This document shows positions 1 through 12,880 of a DNA stretch of 64,000 nucleotides, in pieces (the first letter of the stretch is position 1; each line of letters opens with the position of its first letter). The stretch spans positions 21,224,392 through 21,288,391 of the forward strand of contig QCXZ01000003.1 of assembly GCA_025024175.1 (NCBI GenBank), in the 5' to 3' direction. The notes beneath the pieces are model-generated. The model was not told where the DNA came from. It did no database searches and saw nothing but the letters and a program-made list of their open reading frames with translations. The position numbers were made by a program, and so were the translations under genes. Source of the stretch: Rhyzopertha dominica (Eukaryota; Arthropoda; Insecta; Coleoptera; Bostrichidae).

Positions 1-3000
1 TTCATTTGCGATCTTGCAAAACCCTTCCAAATAACGAAAAGTATTTGAAAAAATAATCAAATTAAACTAATTACCAGATACTCTAGTAAAAAGCTTTGCA
101 GCATTCTTGGTATCATTTGTAATAACAGTGGAAAGGTACGAGTTGGGTCCAACTGGTTCCTCCCAATAAACCAATCACAGGGGTGTTTATCACTGATAAT
201 ATTATATTTCTCAAAATCTCCTCTTCCTGATATTTTGTCATTCATTGGTTATATTTTTGCAATTTAGCCGCCCCTTTATAAAATGTGCAATACTTGAGCT
301 AAGAGAACTGATCAAAGCAATTTCCAGTTTCAGTTGTAAAGTGAGTGAAAAAGCCTAGGAATTTATTGATATGAATAAGTTTAAGTTCGGCATTCACAAA
401 TTTATAAAGGAGAAGTCGTAAAAAGGTGGATGTGTACAAATAAAAAAAACTGTGTGCAAGGCATTTATTAAGAAGGAGAATAAGTTTTACTGAGTTTTAG
501 ATAAGTTTAAACCTTTTTCTTTCGGTTTTAATGCTGTAAGGTATCAAATCAGAGTAGAAAAACAATACACATTGTTTTACTTGCGACTGCTTTCACAAAA
601 TGAAAGTTCAAATTTTGAAAATTTTTATATAATTGCGAACTAAACAGCTGGCAATTGTCAAACATGCGTACGTGATATTCAGTAAACAATTATAGGAAAG
701 CATGAAAGTTTATTCAAAATCAAATGGTGAAAACAATATCATGCAGCGCCAAAACGGCAAAGCTTTAGTGTAAATTATTAACTTGTATTTTAAACAGTAC
801 AGAAGTGTTATATATTTACATCTTAAGGTTTGCATTGTTCTTTGTGCCTAAACATAAATAACTATAAAATATTATGCAGTGTTTAATTAAAAGTTCTTGG
901 CTTATTTAAAGGGGTGTTCATATAAAGAGTTACAGGTCTTAAAAACTGAATGGAATGGCAGTTTTCAGTTGATTTAAAAAAAATAATGAAACCTAATTTT
1001 AGCACAATATTAACACTCACCAACTATCTTTTTGCTACATATTTATAGTTTTAATTTTACCCTGAGGGGGCGAAGTACACTACGCCTTTATTTTTGCCAG
1101 AATTAGTTTGGGGTTTAAAAGAATATTTTTGGAAAGCAAGCGTGTTTTATTTTAAACGCTGTCTCCGTTTTATAATTTGTTCTATCTCGTTCAGTTTAGG
1201 CATAAAAAACTAAAATCAAAATAATTGTGTTTTGTTGTTATTATGAATATACGTTATTCAATATACCTATATTTATTTATGCTTTAACGATCTTTATGTG
1301 GAATACTAGGTTTTATGGAATTTCTAAGAAAAGATTTTGTATAACATTACGGCTTACTGGAACCCAATTCGCCCATGTTTGGGACCCAACTTGCATAGCC
1401 CGGGACCCCATTCGCCTACTCCCATAACAGTTATAGCACCCCAAAGGATTATAGATAAAAAATCAGAAAAAGTGAAGTGTTTAGCATCCGCCATAAACTA
1501 CTTTAATACAGTAATTAAGTTTCGAGTATGTACAAGCACTTTTAGGATACGTTTAACAACAATAACAGTCTAGTTGTATAACACAATCTAAATCTCACTT
1601 TCCGAAGAGCGTCAACTCCATGGTGCTACCTGCCAAGATCCAGGTTGATGGAATGCAATGGTATATATTTCGTTACAAATACGACGTCGAATAAAAGCTT
1701 CACGTTGAATAGCACGTGTAAAATCCCCTGAATGTCAAAATTAAGACACATACGGTTGGCGTATACATGCGCCAGGTATTCTTAGCTGCAGGGCATTACG
1801 TTCGGTGTTAGGCGCCACTAATACAAAAGGGAGCCGCGTGTGAAAAGAAATACAATATGACACTGTTTTTAGATTATCCGGCAAAAATAAAGGGTGCTGT
1901 ACTAATTACGAGTGCCTTACCTAATTGCATTTATTTGTGTTAAAGACCACAGTCAAAGCTTTTAGATGTAAAAAATTCGTAATATTTGCTAAGGATGTAA
2001 GAAGAGCACCACTATAAAGTATGGGTTGCCTTGTAAAGAACACTCAACCGGAATTTGCACTAAAGTATATAATGAACTCGGCAGTATATTCTCAAAGGGT
2101 ACAGTATTAAAACGCTATTGTCTAATACACCAGTTTATAAATTAAGACTAATTTAGCTAATGTTTCCTATGGGTACTTACGAGATGTTTTGATAAACATA
2201 GTAAATACAGAGGGTATGCACAATATTAAACAAACCAGATGTTGCATATTAAGATATAATATGACGTTATCTAAATAATCAGATATATACAACGAGAGCA
2301 TTACATAACGATTTAAAATGATAAAATATATTTTACAGTGTTTTCCTTAAGTTACCATCACGCTGATCGTTTAGAAAACGAAAACTGTTTATTTATTTAC
2401 ATTAATTATTAATTAAGTTATTAATATTATTATTAATATTTAAATGTATATAGGTAGATCACATAACAAATGCATTAGTAAGTCAATCATATTGACATAA
2501 AATAAGTTCTGTACAAAGTATTGTACTTGTTTTTCTTTGTGAGTTTTTTTAATTAAATCTGAGCTATCATCCATGTACTACTTGATAAGATATACCTCAT
2601 TATACAGGGTGTTCTAAACTTTATGGCATTTAAAGCTATAAAAACTACGGATTTTTAGTTATAGGTTTTCGCCTATTAACTTTTAATCCAGACAATAAAT
2701 ACATTTTATTAGCAGAAGATTAGATAGAAGGTATTATATTTTACTCGTTACACTTTGGATTTGTGCTAACCGTGGGTCTGTAAGTGCGATGAAATTGTGG
2801 TTCCTGGTTATGAACTTGGATAACGCCATTAATCAGCTTTTAAATAAAGTTAAAGTGGAAGACAATAATTCCGATGAATTACAGGAAGGTAAAAATGAAA
2901 CGCTCCATGTAACTGAAAATCCTATACTTTTTCTACTATACTTGCCCATTTTTCAACTCACGCTTGTTAGCGTTTGTAAAATGGGACGTACCCATTATAG

Positions 3001-5983
3001 ACTACCCTGCTTATTACCTATTAAATAAAAATAAAATTTGTAGGTAAACAGTATATAGTGTCTTGTTGTAGAAACAATATTCACTAGGAAGGAGTGAGAT
3101 TAATTAAGTTGGCCAGAGAAAAAAATTTGTTTGGTATTTTTTCTATATTGAGTACTAATAAATATATAGTGTTAGTGTAAATGATATAACCAGAAAGAAA
3201 ATATTGATAACTGCCGTGGGTAAAAACGTTAAAAAAGTTTAAGGTAAGTTATTTTTTAAAAATATATGAATTATTTTATATTTATATATTTGGGAGTTGC
3301 TAAAACGGGATGATGTACCAGACTAACTAGGAAATGCAGAGTGTTTTCACAACTTACAACTTCCGCAATACTTATAACTCATACAAAATTAAAAAAAAAT
3401 GATGAGGATTTAAATATTGAGCCAATTTAACCGGAATTGGAAATTCTACTAACAAATTCCACTAACACCTTACAACAAGCAGAGCAACTGACTGACAGAT
3501 AACAAAGATAGCAGAAAATATTAAGGAAAATATATTTTCGTTACAAAAATGTTATTGCAGAAATGAATATCCCCCCACGCATCGTTACATGATATACAAA
3601 AATTTTAGAACATTTTGTAAATTGCATAATTTATCTTTCAGTTAATAAACAAAATAAAATTTTAATAAATAGATGTGGTAGTGTTCGAATTCGAAGTGTT
3701 TCAATGAGAGACTCCCTTAAATGTTACAGAGTATAAGTATATGGTATTCAGTTTATGTCGAATATGTAAAATATAATGAATGCTTTTTGCAAATAAATGT
3801 ATTTTCCTCGATCAGTTTTTTTAATGGATTGACCTTCTAGACAACAACTGCAGATGTAGAGATTATATTGTTATACCTTGGAATTAACGCTACCAATTCT
3901 TTTATTTGATCCAAAAATAATAATAATAAGTTGATATAATGTGCAATTATACATAATAAATAACAATAAACTCAAAATATTTATAATATTTAGAATAATA
4001 TAATATTTTTAGAATTCTATATTTTTCAACCTGACGAAAAAAAAAAACAATTATACAAATTATATTCAAATTTGGCGCCATGTTTTATACCGAACATGGC
4101 GGTCAATTGCGATACTTTATCTATCTTGGGACTTTAGTACCAAATATTGCGCTTGCAGAGCTTTACTAGTACACTAGTTATGCTACGACTATTGTCAATT
4201 TTGAGGTGAAAACAGCTTTAGCTATATACTTATTAAAACTGTATACTAGGTACTGTTTCTATCCGCTACGAGCGTTTGCTTTATGTTGACCTCTGATGCT
4301 TAAAAATAAAAATAATGGCGGACTGGTTTTCATAAATACCAAAGCATCGCATGTAAAATATTTATTTATTAAAGTTCAGTGATAATTTATTGAAATATTT
4401 TATTGCATATAATATTCTTGTATTTACGAAATTCGTTTTATTGGAAATATTATGATAGTAAGTCAAGAAATATATAATTATTTTTTTGCTATTTTAGGGC
4501 AATGGATTCATAAGTTGAATAATTACTAAAACCGACTTCGGAAATATATGCTATGACATACTATTTCAACGCGCGCGCAAAAAACTCGGCCTAAACGCGT
4601 CAGACACATCTATGGAATTTATTTCTTTTTTCCTAAGAAATCCATTTACCTCATTGTTCCACCTTATGAGCTGCTGCTGGAAAACGATAAAACTTTTTAC
4701 CTGTGTTTTGCAACTACACGACAAACGTTAAAACCCATTTTATTTATTATTTCGATATATGTAAAAACACAGTATTAAGTTCGCCAATGTTTCTCTACTT
4801 CATCACATCGAGCGCTTCGATCGTTTCAGTTACCCCCTACAGAGACTTGCACGGGACGAGTAGTAAAGTTTTTTTAATTAAAACAATATGTTATACCAGA
4901 GATATGTTATACCACGCATCAAATATGACCATATGTAGCAATACAGTTATTGTTATTCTGATGTATTTAATTAAATTTTGTTACTATAGAAGCACGAATA
5001 CATATGTGTTCTATATCCCCAAAAAATGTCATTACAGTACCGCTAATAGTTTTCGAGATATTATCTTACTAGTAAGGATACTTTTTTCACACTTTGATCG
5101 GTTAGTGTCGGCCTGTTAAGCAAACAGGTGCCACTCGTATTGGTTACACCGTTCAGTAACTCGATCTACACACAAAACAGGAAATGCAGTAGCTTAATGT
5201 GAGAGAACTAAATAAAACTTACGGTTTCACTCAAACACAACGACTATAATTGATAACCTAAAAAATAATACATGACATTTACCTTAATTTTGAATAGAAC
5301 GATGACACAATCAACAAAATACTTTGGTATCAGGTATACCTATACCAGGCTTACACAAAAGGTGTTATCTTTAACTGTATGCAAGCTCAAACTACAACAT
5401 GATTTTACCCTATTTCTAATCAAACGGTAGGTATGAATCAGTAAGTACTCATACAAGAATAAAGATAAATGTTAAATCCTTATCTGCTTTTTATCGACTG
5501 TTTCACAGCTTTAAAAACGGAACGTTGCTAAACAAGTTATTATCATCTAACATAAAAAGGTACCATCTGCAACCTTTTAGATTTGCTAGCAGATTCATCA
5601 TCCCAGTTTTCAAACTATAACTTAAGAAACAATAAGACTTTTCACAACCAATTTTGAAATGTTAAATAAGGGCCAGCTAAACTCTAAACTACAAAACGCC
5701 TACGACGCTTCGATAATAAGTGGTGACGATATTGACACAATTGACATATAGACGCAATCATGACGCAATATTAAAATGAGACGTCAATCATTCTGAAAAA
5801 TTCTATATCTGGGCTGATCGTCGTTTTAATTTAGAGGCGTGAAACATTGGCAACATATTAAAAGTATTGCATAAATTCACTAATTTAACAATGGAAAAAA
5901 GAGTAATTGTATTAAATCATATTACTTTTACTATGCTAAATTGCGAGAATCCGGTGATGTTTTAAGGCAGTACTGCAAAAAAC
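1..5983. other. AT-rich intergenic DNA, no supported gene
   Basis: Only short open frames with no recognisable domain occur here. At about 2606 a sequence starting TACAGGGTGTTCTAAAC resembles the left end of a TA-inserting Tc1/mariner-like element, but I found no matching right end nearby. A-rich and T-rich runs are common around 3900-4030. I see no RNA gene. Confidence 0.5.
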
Positions 5984-6027
5984 ACACGTTTCTAGCCCTG
6001 TAATCCTAAGGATTCCCAGAAACGTGT
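5984..6027. other. 44-bp stem-loop upstream of the 6.3-kb gene
   Basis: Perfect 10-bp arms ACACGTTTCT and AGAAACGTGT enclose a 24-base centre, which itself holds the small palindrome AATCCTAAGGATT. It lies about 165 bp upstream of the CACGTG box of the next gene. It could be a regulatory palindrome or a small repeat; the sequence alone does not say which. Confidence 0.45.
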
Positions 6028-6132
6028 AGCACATTGCTGTTGGAACGCAAGTTTCTTCGCTAAGCCTTCGTATGAAAGTTATTTTCCATCTTACAGGTGC
6101 GCCAGTATATTTTCAGCTCCCACAGCACACTC

Positions 6133-6222
6133 CACGTGAGTTGTATCGTGGAGTCTGCGCGTTTAGTTTCAACCCCGCGATCACAGCCCTATAAAAGCGA
6201 GAGTAAACAACTCCGCGCCAGT
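6133..6222 (+). promoter_or_regulatory. Core promoter: CACGTG box, TATA box and initiator-like site
   Basis: A perfect E-box CACGTG lies at 6133-6138 and a strong TATAAAAG at 6190-6197. About 30 bp after the TATA box is CCAGT (6218-6222), close to the arthropod initiator. This predicts transcription starting near 6220 and a short 5' UTR before the ATG at 6286. A strong TATA box and the lack of introns fit an inducible gene, which is inference. Confidence 0.7.
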
Positions 6223-6285
6223 AACCACCGCATACAGCTCTTCAGCTTGACGTATCGTATGTTTTGGTAGTGCCATATATCAAAA

Positions 6286-6900
6286 ATGCCGAATTCGGAG
6301 AATTTCTTAACTCTATCCGTAACGGAAAGTCGTAGTCCATCTCCGAGGACACCTTCTCCGTCGCGGGAAATTCGCGGTCTTCAACTCTTTCGTGCTATAA
6401 GCAGAAAACTTGGACGTCGCTCGACTGAAGACGTCAGAAGTGGTGAGGATGCTGACAGCAGATCTTCTAGTACGGATTCATGTTCATCAACATCCGCCGG
6501 ACGCTGCTCAAGGCTGAAAAAGTATGACGCTACTTCATCGGCTGACTCAGGTTACCGTTCGACTTCCCTCCATCACATATCCAGCAGTTCGAGTGACACT
6601 GGTAGTGACACCCACTCTGCAATGCCTAGACATAGTCACTCAATATCCACGGAAAATTTACGAAGGGTGCTTCAAAGGCTGACTATAAACACGAAACCCC
6701 GAAACTGCATCGATGGAAAGGATAGTAAGAAGAAGACTAAGAAGGCGCCAAAGAAAATACTACGGTCACCTGTAACTTATACATATGTGAAAGGACTTTC
6801 TGGATTACCTACTCAACGAGTATATCGCAATCCTCACAGGGTGTATTTAAGTAATTCATGTTCCTGTAATATGCAATATATAATGCCACTTCACAGGTAA
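6286..6900 (+). CDS. Uncharacterised 204-residue Ser/Arg-rich protein, single exon
   Basis: I do not recognise the family. The protein is rich in Ser, Arg and Lys. Near residues 14-26 it has repeated SP dipeptides (SRSPSPRTPSPSR), which look like proline-directed kinase sites. A basic segment around 37-46 (RAISRKLGRR) follows, then a Ser/Asp/Thr-rich middle, a Lys-rich stretch near 145-157 (KKKTKKAPKK) and a C-terminus with VKGLSGLPTQRV and a CSC motif. No signal peptide, membrane segment or enzyme motif is visible, so it is probably largely disordered; the basic patches would suit the nucleus or nucleic-acid binding. The ATG is preceded by TCAAAA, a good arthropod context. A TATA box lies 96 bp upstream and AATAAA follows 289 bp after the stop, so the gene appears complete without introns. 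It could be a stress- or hormone-induced regulator, but no function is assigned. Confidence 0.8.
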   Translation: MPNSENFLTLSVTESRSPSPRTPSPSREIRGLQLFRAISRKLGRRSTEDVRSGEDADSRSSSTDSCSSTSAGRCSRLKKYDATSSADSGYRSTSLHHISSSSSDTGSDTHSAMPRHSHSISTENLRRVLQRLTINTKPRNCIDGKDSKKKTKKAPKKILRSPVTYTYVKGLSGLPTQRVYRNPHRVYLSNSCSCNMQYIMPLHR

Positions 6901-7188
6901 ATTGTGGAAACGTTGTGTGGAACGTTGTTAAAGAAATTTGATGCTCTAAATTAATTTTAATGGATATTACGTAGTTTGTAAGTCTTTTATACATATTCAA
7001 TTTATAACTTTTAAAGGGGGCCCAACTTCTCTATGTACTACTAATAATTGCACCAATTTTTGAAATACAGAGAACAGAAGGGTAACAACATAATACGAAT
7101 TTAGGTCAGCTTCTTGTAATTAATATTTACAATTTTCAAGCACTGATATACATATATTGACCTTAGTGCCTTGTAGTATTGTCCCTGA

Positions 7189-7194
7189 AATAAA
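7189..7194 (+). terminator. Poly(A) signal AATAAA of the Ser/Arg-rich gene
   Basis: Canonical AATAAA 289 bp downstream of the stop codon at 6900, the first on this strand after the gene, followed by T-rich sequence. Confidence 0.6.
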
Positions 7195-7199
7195 ATATT

Positions 7200-9463
7200 T
7201 TAAAAATACCTATACTTATTTTTATTTCCATCCTATACCATATTTATACCATCAGCTAATTTAAACTAGTAAGTAAACAAAAAGTCATGAATATATCTTT
7301 AAGTTTGAAGCAGTTCTTTTATTGTTAAAGTTAATATATTTAAATACCTACATGTAAAAGTAAAGTAAAAAATTTGCCATCATTCTTGCTACTCCTGTAG
7401 TAAACCACGCTGCTAAACGCACTTCGATGTAAGAGAGGCCTAACTGGCTGACCCACTTTTGAATGCGAGGTGTGACGTCATTCATCCACTTATTTACGTC
7501 ACGGGTTCAATGAAGGGGAGTTCTGAAAGGCCAACTGAAATTAAATTAATTCAGTCTAGCAACTAGCGCTTACAAACTGGTTAAAACGCCTCTGAAGGAT
7601 TTGACACTTGAAGTCACATATAATTATAGTATAATGCTCATATTAGACAAGAAATATTGGTGAAATATTGCAGGTTCTACCGCAACTTATTAAAACAGAT
7701 CCGTGCCTTCGTTAACCCTTTCATTCAAAGTTAGCTCTAAATTAAATGTGTTTTAAGTAGCTTTAAATTTATCGCAACTAACTCTTACAATGGGATTTAA
7801 AATGCATTTCTTTTTATAGTCATTTTATTTGCTAGGAATCATCTTAAGCTATCAGAATTACTACGTACAAAACCATCTTTTTTTCAAAGTAAGAGACAAG
7901 CCTGATTCATTTGGCCCAGAAAACGAAGAAATGTTATAAAAACCAGAAATGGTGGAAAAAGTTGGCCTATATTAATTTAACAGTAAGTACATTAGTATCG
8001 GATGTAAAAGTAAAATAACAATACTTCTTGTATGGTCACTGTCATTTTAAACGGATCAATCTGATCGAATAGGCGTCCCAGCACATTCCTTATTCGCGGC
8101 TGTCTTACCCGTCAACAAATTATAGGCTACTTGATGACTTTTTAACTGAACACCTGTTATATGATGTAAATAGCAATATTTAAGTAACATCCACATAGAT
8201 AAGAACATTTATTGGAAAGATACGAATAGGAAATCCTGGAATTATGGCCGTCCGCATGGAATAACTCACTAATATGCTGATCCATTTGAAACAACTGCAG
8301 AGGTGTAAATAAATTTGTTCGGTCGTCATTTTGTTTAGGCTCAAGATTTTATACAGAATACAATCAACGATCCACGATAAATTAAATGCTTCATTAAAAT
8401 ACTATCGCAGTTTTATTATAAAGTTCCCAAGTGGACGTCCATCTAGGCATCTTAGTTAATAATGAAAGAAATTTACGTCAGAAAACGAGCACACGTTTCC
8501 TCCTACTTTATATTCATTTCAAGGTTTATGGCAACAAAATGAATTTCTTGAATGTTAACCACAGCCCTTTATAACACAATTAATAAAATACAATATAATA
8601 ACTAGATGAACTGAAATATTAAGATTTAAAAAGCCTTGGTTTTATAATCAGTTTTATTTTATTTATTAAACTTTTAATAATTGTATTACTATCTTACTAG
8701 ATAAGAAAAATTACGTTCTATCACTAACAACATCAACGAAAGGGTAACTAGACCTTCTCTACCTGCAAATACTACAAAAGTTCGTAAATTATTTTAATAA
8801 AAAGTTGATGTAGTGTACATAAATCAACATTTTGTTTTTAAATTATTCATAGCTATTTTTAACCTTCCACGTGAGAAGTTTCCGAGTGCAAAATTAATGA
8901 GAAGACAAGACTCAAATACAATTTTATTTTCAACTAAATAAGAAAGAGATATGTCTACGTGTTATAAACTAAAAAAGTTTAAAAACAGATTTGGATCTCA
9001 AAATAGATTATTGCCAGTGTACTAACAGAGGTACTCCATGTTCAAAGCTTTCTGAATTGTGCTTATTTGGGTACTCAAATTCGATCAGAGACATGTGGAT
9101 TAAAAGCGGTCAATATTAACCATAAGTAGAACCGTAGAACCTAACTAACATATAGTTTTTTTTTAATTTTCGCTATTTAAATAAGTCACGCCTAATTTGA
9201 ATGTTTTAGTGTTTTGCAGTTATAATATATAAGCATTTACGTTTAGAATCCTGACGTGTCTGTTACACAACCGCCATAGTTGGAAATTATCTATAATATA
9301 AATTGTATAACACTGAATAGGTTCGTGACGTAGTACCGTTCGTCGTTCTACAATGTAACGCTTATGACGTTGATCGATGAACTGTTATCATTCACTAAGC
9401 CGGTCCCAGGCGACCCAGTAACCCGAATTTATTTTCATCCCCATTCAGTTGCAGGAGCAGCCC
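7200..9463. other. Intergenic DNA, no supported gene
   Basis: AT-rich with no recognisable coding frame. From about 9310 the base composition becomes more balanced (runs such as CGACCCAGTAACCCG) leading into the duplicated block at 9464. That could mark a regulatory region or untranslated exon, but nothing specific can be assigned. Confidence 0.4.
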
Positions 9464-9761
9464 GGGTAACGCACCCTTCCTTCCTGCGAATCTATTTATA
9501 TCCCGAAGTGTCGTCGACCTCGTACCCTAACTAGGTCATCATTTTCAATTTACTCCTGGCNGTAATGTCCAGTAGATAGGGGAACTAGTATAGTAAACCT
9601 CCCTGGAACGTAAGGGTAACGCACCCTTCCTTCCTGCGAATCTATTTATATCCCGAAGTGTCGTCGACCTCGTACCCTAACTAGGTCATCATTTTCAATT
9701 TACTCCTGGCTGTAATGTCCAGTAGATAGGGGAACTAGTATAGTAAACCTCCCTGGAACGT
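9464..9761. repeat. 150-bp near-perfect tandem duplication
   Basis: Two head-to-tail copies (9464-9613 and 9614-9761) begin GGGTAACGCACCC and end CCTCCCTGGAACGT. They differ only at one N in the first copy and in the last bases. The unit is more G+C-rich than its surroundings and has no long open frame. It may be a real recent duplication of a regulatory block, or a local assembly error, which the isolated N would fit. Confidence 0.85.
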
Positions 9762-10115
9762 GCTTCAATATTTGAGCGATTCGTAGGCAGAGATCCCTAA
9801 ATTTGGGTGTTTCGTTTACACAGCTACAGGTAGCCAAGTTTCGTCGCGTAGGCTCTTGAATATATTATGACACAACCAACTTTAGTCGTAGATTTAAATT
9901 TAGATTACTAAATTTAGGTTTGCGTGTAATATGCAGGATGTCCTTTAAAAGACTTAAAATTTTAATACGTGAAGCTTACGTGAAAGATAAATAAAAAAAC
10001 TAACGCAATCGAACAGTAGCTACATATAAATAAACGTCAAAACAATAAAAAAAAGTACGGTAAGTCAAAGAAAATCATACAATGCAAACAGCAAGCCAGT
10101 AACTAATAAGTTTTG

Positions 10116-10244
10116 CTAGTTGACAAGCGATGTTAATTCTGTTTCCATCTCTAATCTATTCAATAGATGGCTGATGGTGCGTGTGGCCCACCAGGCCACC
10201 GGGCACTTCACGGTGTCGTACCTTGAAAGCCTGCTACAGCTCGC
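10116..10244 (-). CDS. Possible terminal exon of an unidentified minus-strand gene
   Basis: On the minus strand a pyrimidine-rich acceptor ending CTTTTTGCAG is followed by 42 open codons and a stop. The predicted peptide ends NRLEMETELTSLVN and includes CPVAWWATRTISHLL. The segment is clearly more G+C-rich than its surroundings, as exons often are. The plus strand is also open over most of it, and I found no partner exon upstream at positions above 10300. The protein is not recognised. The call rests only on splice-site quality and base composition. Confidence 0.25.
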   Translation of the reverse strand, partial: ASCSRLSRYDTVKCPVAWWATRTISHLLNRLEMETELTSLVN

Positions 10245-10929
10245 CTGCAAAAAGATAGGCTTGTGACTTCTTCGTACGCGCTCAGCGTTACAGCACATTT
10301 AATATTATGTCACGCACAAGAGTATATTTGGACAACGAATTAAGAAACTATCTAATAAAAGTATTAAATTAAGACTGTTATTTAATGATGACGAAATTTT
10401 AATTTGTTAGTTACAATCTGCTAATCCCTAAACAAGAATAAGCATATTAGTATTAGAGGAAAAAAAATTATATATATTTATGCTTCCCTTCCATTTATTC
10501 ACCAAATAGTACTCTCTTGATAAAATGAAAATTGAAAATATCGCTAGAATTTGTGTTTACAATTCAGACTATTATAAAACAAAATACGCAGACTTTTGTA
10601 ATCATTAATTCAGTGAACTTTAGCTTAGGTACCTGTACCCTGCGACATGTCTGCAGTTTCATGGGCTTTGTCCGTATGTCCCAGTTTGAGTTTTAAATGT
10701 CGCGGTCTGTTGTAACTAGGTATACGACAAGCATAGAAGTATCTCAAGTGCTCCTCTTGCAAAATTATATATTTTGTTTGGATATACATATATCAATAAA
10801 TAAATAAAAAACAAGGACAGACCTTAAAATAATGGTATTTTATCCTTAAAAATGCTTGTCTATGCTATGCTATCAGCACCGCAACCAACTGCAGATATTT
10901 TATATTATCTTGTTTATAAGACAAATGTA

Positions 10930-12067
10930 CAGGGTGTCCCATTTTCGTTGTAATCGTAGGGTATCTCGGTAACATTAATGTTAGAGCGTTGCGGTTTCGA
11001 CATTATTGTATTACTTTTTTTGTTCCGAATTCAACTGTACCGTATCATCATCTTTTGTTTTAAAGCCATAGCCAACTTTTGGAAAATATAACATTTCTTC
11101 AGTTCTCAATATCTCGATCAGCCATGTAGATAGAAAAAAAAACTGCAAAGACTTTTTTATAGACATTTTTATTCTAAATTTATTGGCGTACTCAGAATTT
11201 TTTTAGGGGGTCACATTTTAGAGATATAACACAAACTTGCATTTTTTTAATGGAAACCATATAGTTGGCTTTGCTATGGTTGAAAAGATCTAGTTTTTCT
11301 GATTAAGAAAATATATACATTGTTAGATTTATTTGTGTTAATTTTGATATAATTCTAATTTCTGCAATAATTTTATGTGATTTTACGTTTTTTTGTCAAA
11401 GTGGATGTAAATAATTGAAGATAAACAATGCATATGTACTTATCTCCAAATAAACAATCATTTTCATTAGTTACATGGCCTCCTAGATTATCAATAAAAA
11501 AACTGCATGAGCGCTTATAGAAGTGTTATGTATGTATTCAAATATGCATATATTATTTTTAATGGATTAAACTTTTTACTTAATAATATAAATTATAATG
11601 TGTGTTTCCTTATTCCACAGCCTCCTAGATGTAAAAGTAAAATATGATTAAATTATTTAAAAAAATTTGAATAATTCCAAAATTAGTAAAAATAAACCTA
11701 ACAATGTATACATTCCTTTAATCAGAAAAAATAGGCCTCGTTAACCATAACAAAGCCAACTATGGTTTCTATTTAAGAAAAATGTGTGTTATATCTCTAA
11801 ATTGTGACCTCCTAAAAAATTCTGAGTACGCCACTGAATTTAGAATAAGAATATCTATAGAAAAAGTCTTTACAGTTTTTTGTATCTACATAACTGATCG
11901 AGATATTGAGAAATGAAGAAATGGTACATTTTTCGAAAGTTGGCCATATTTTTAAAACAAAAGACGATGGTATAACTCACAACAAAAAAGTAATGTCGAA
12001 ATCGCAACGCTCTAGCATTATTAGTTACCGAGATACCCTACAATTACAACGAAAATGGGACACCCTG
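10930..12067. mobile_element. Foldback DNA element with about 430-bp inverted arms, TA-flanked
   Basis: The left end CAGGGTGTCCCATTTTCG and right end CGAAAATGGGACACCCTG are perfect inverted copies flanked by TA on both sides (10928-10929, 12068-12069), the target duplication of the Tc1/mariner superfamily. The inverted similarity continues with scattered differences for about 430 bp on each side, for example matching CTGAGTACGCCA and TGGCGTACTCAG blocks. The centre, about 11360-11640, is AT-rich. There is no transposase frame, so this is a non-autonomous element. The small open frames inside the arms are by-products. Confidence 0.88.
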
Positions 12068-12880
12068 TACATACTCCCATTAAAGATAACCGTTTTAAAA
12101 AGATAATGTAACTGAAAGATTCCATTACCAAATGAAAATGTTATGCATGCATGCATAAATGATTGTTTCTTTTCAACAAACTGATATAAAAGAATATAGG
12201 AACTTTTTGTTATGTCAATATTTGTATGATGTTCCTGGTCACAGGTCTTTTTTATTATCTATTACTTATTATTATATATTATTTTATTATTTATTTAAAA
12301 ACTGTTTTAAAATATTTTTGTTTATTTGTTAAAGAATTCTAATGATTACTATTTTTCGTTTTCCTTACATTTGTGTAATATAATGACAACCCTAGCTTAG
12401 GTAGATTTGCATTAAAATTACTTGTCAGTTTTCACATTTTTGTGGAAGTGCGGTTTAACGATTTACCAGATAGTATACGATTTGCACCACAAATGAGATA
12501 GCAACCCCCTGAATACGGTAGAAACTAGTGTGTCGAAGCAAAATAGCAATGCACGTGCTTCCACTGTGTACTTAATGCTTAATAATTCTTGCATATGTGC
12601 TTGTACATGTGCTGTAACGCTCGTTACACGCGGTACAGCACATACAATCATCCTTCTCTTCGTTTACCCTTTCTAACTTATATATCCCTAATAAGCATGC
12701 GCGCTGCAGCATTAGGGGCTTTCAAAATACGCTTCCCGATGGGTTTCCGGCCAAGGACTCTATTGCCAAAATTAAAATAGTCCATTCAAATTAACTTGTC
12801 CAAGTTTCTGGCCAATTAGGCCATGATCTTCGCTATTGTAATAAATAAATAAGATGTTGTGCCACTCATATTGGTGGCTA

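Noticed and set aside
2606..2690. Left end of a TA-inserting DNA transposon (TACAGGGTGTTCTAAAC)
   Set aside because: No matching right end or inverted partner was found, so only a possible solo end remains.
4703..5119. A 138-residue plus-strand frame
   Set aside because: Codon content is that of AT-rich random sequence (many Tyr, Ile, Phe, Asn), with no domain and no promoter or poly(A) context.
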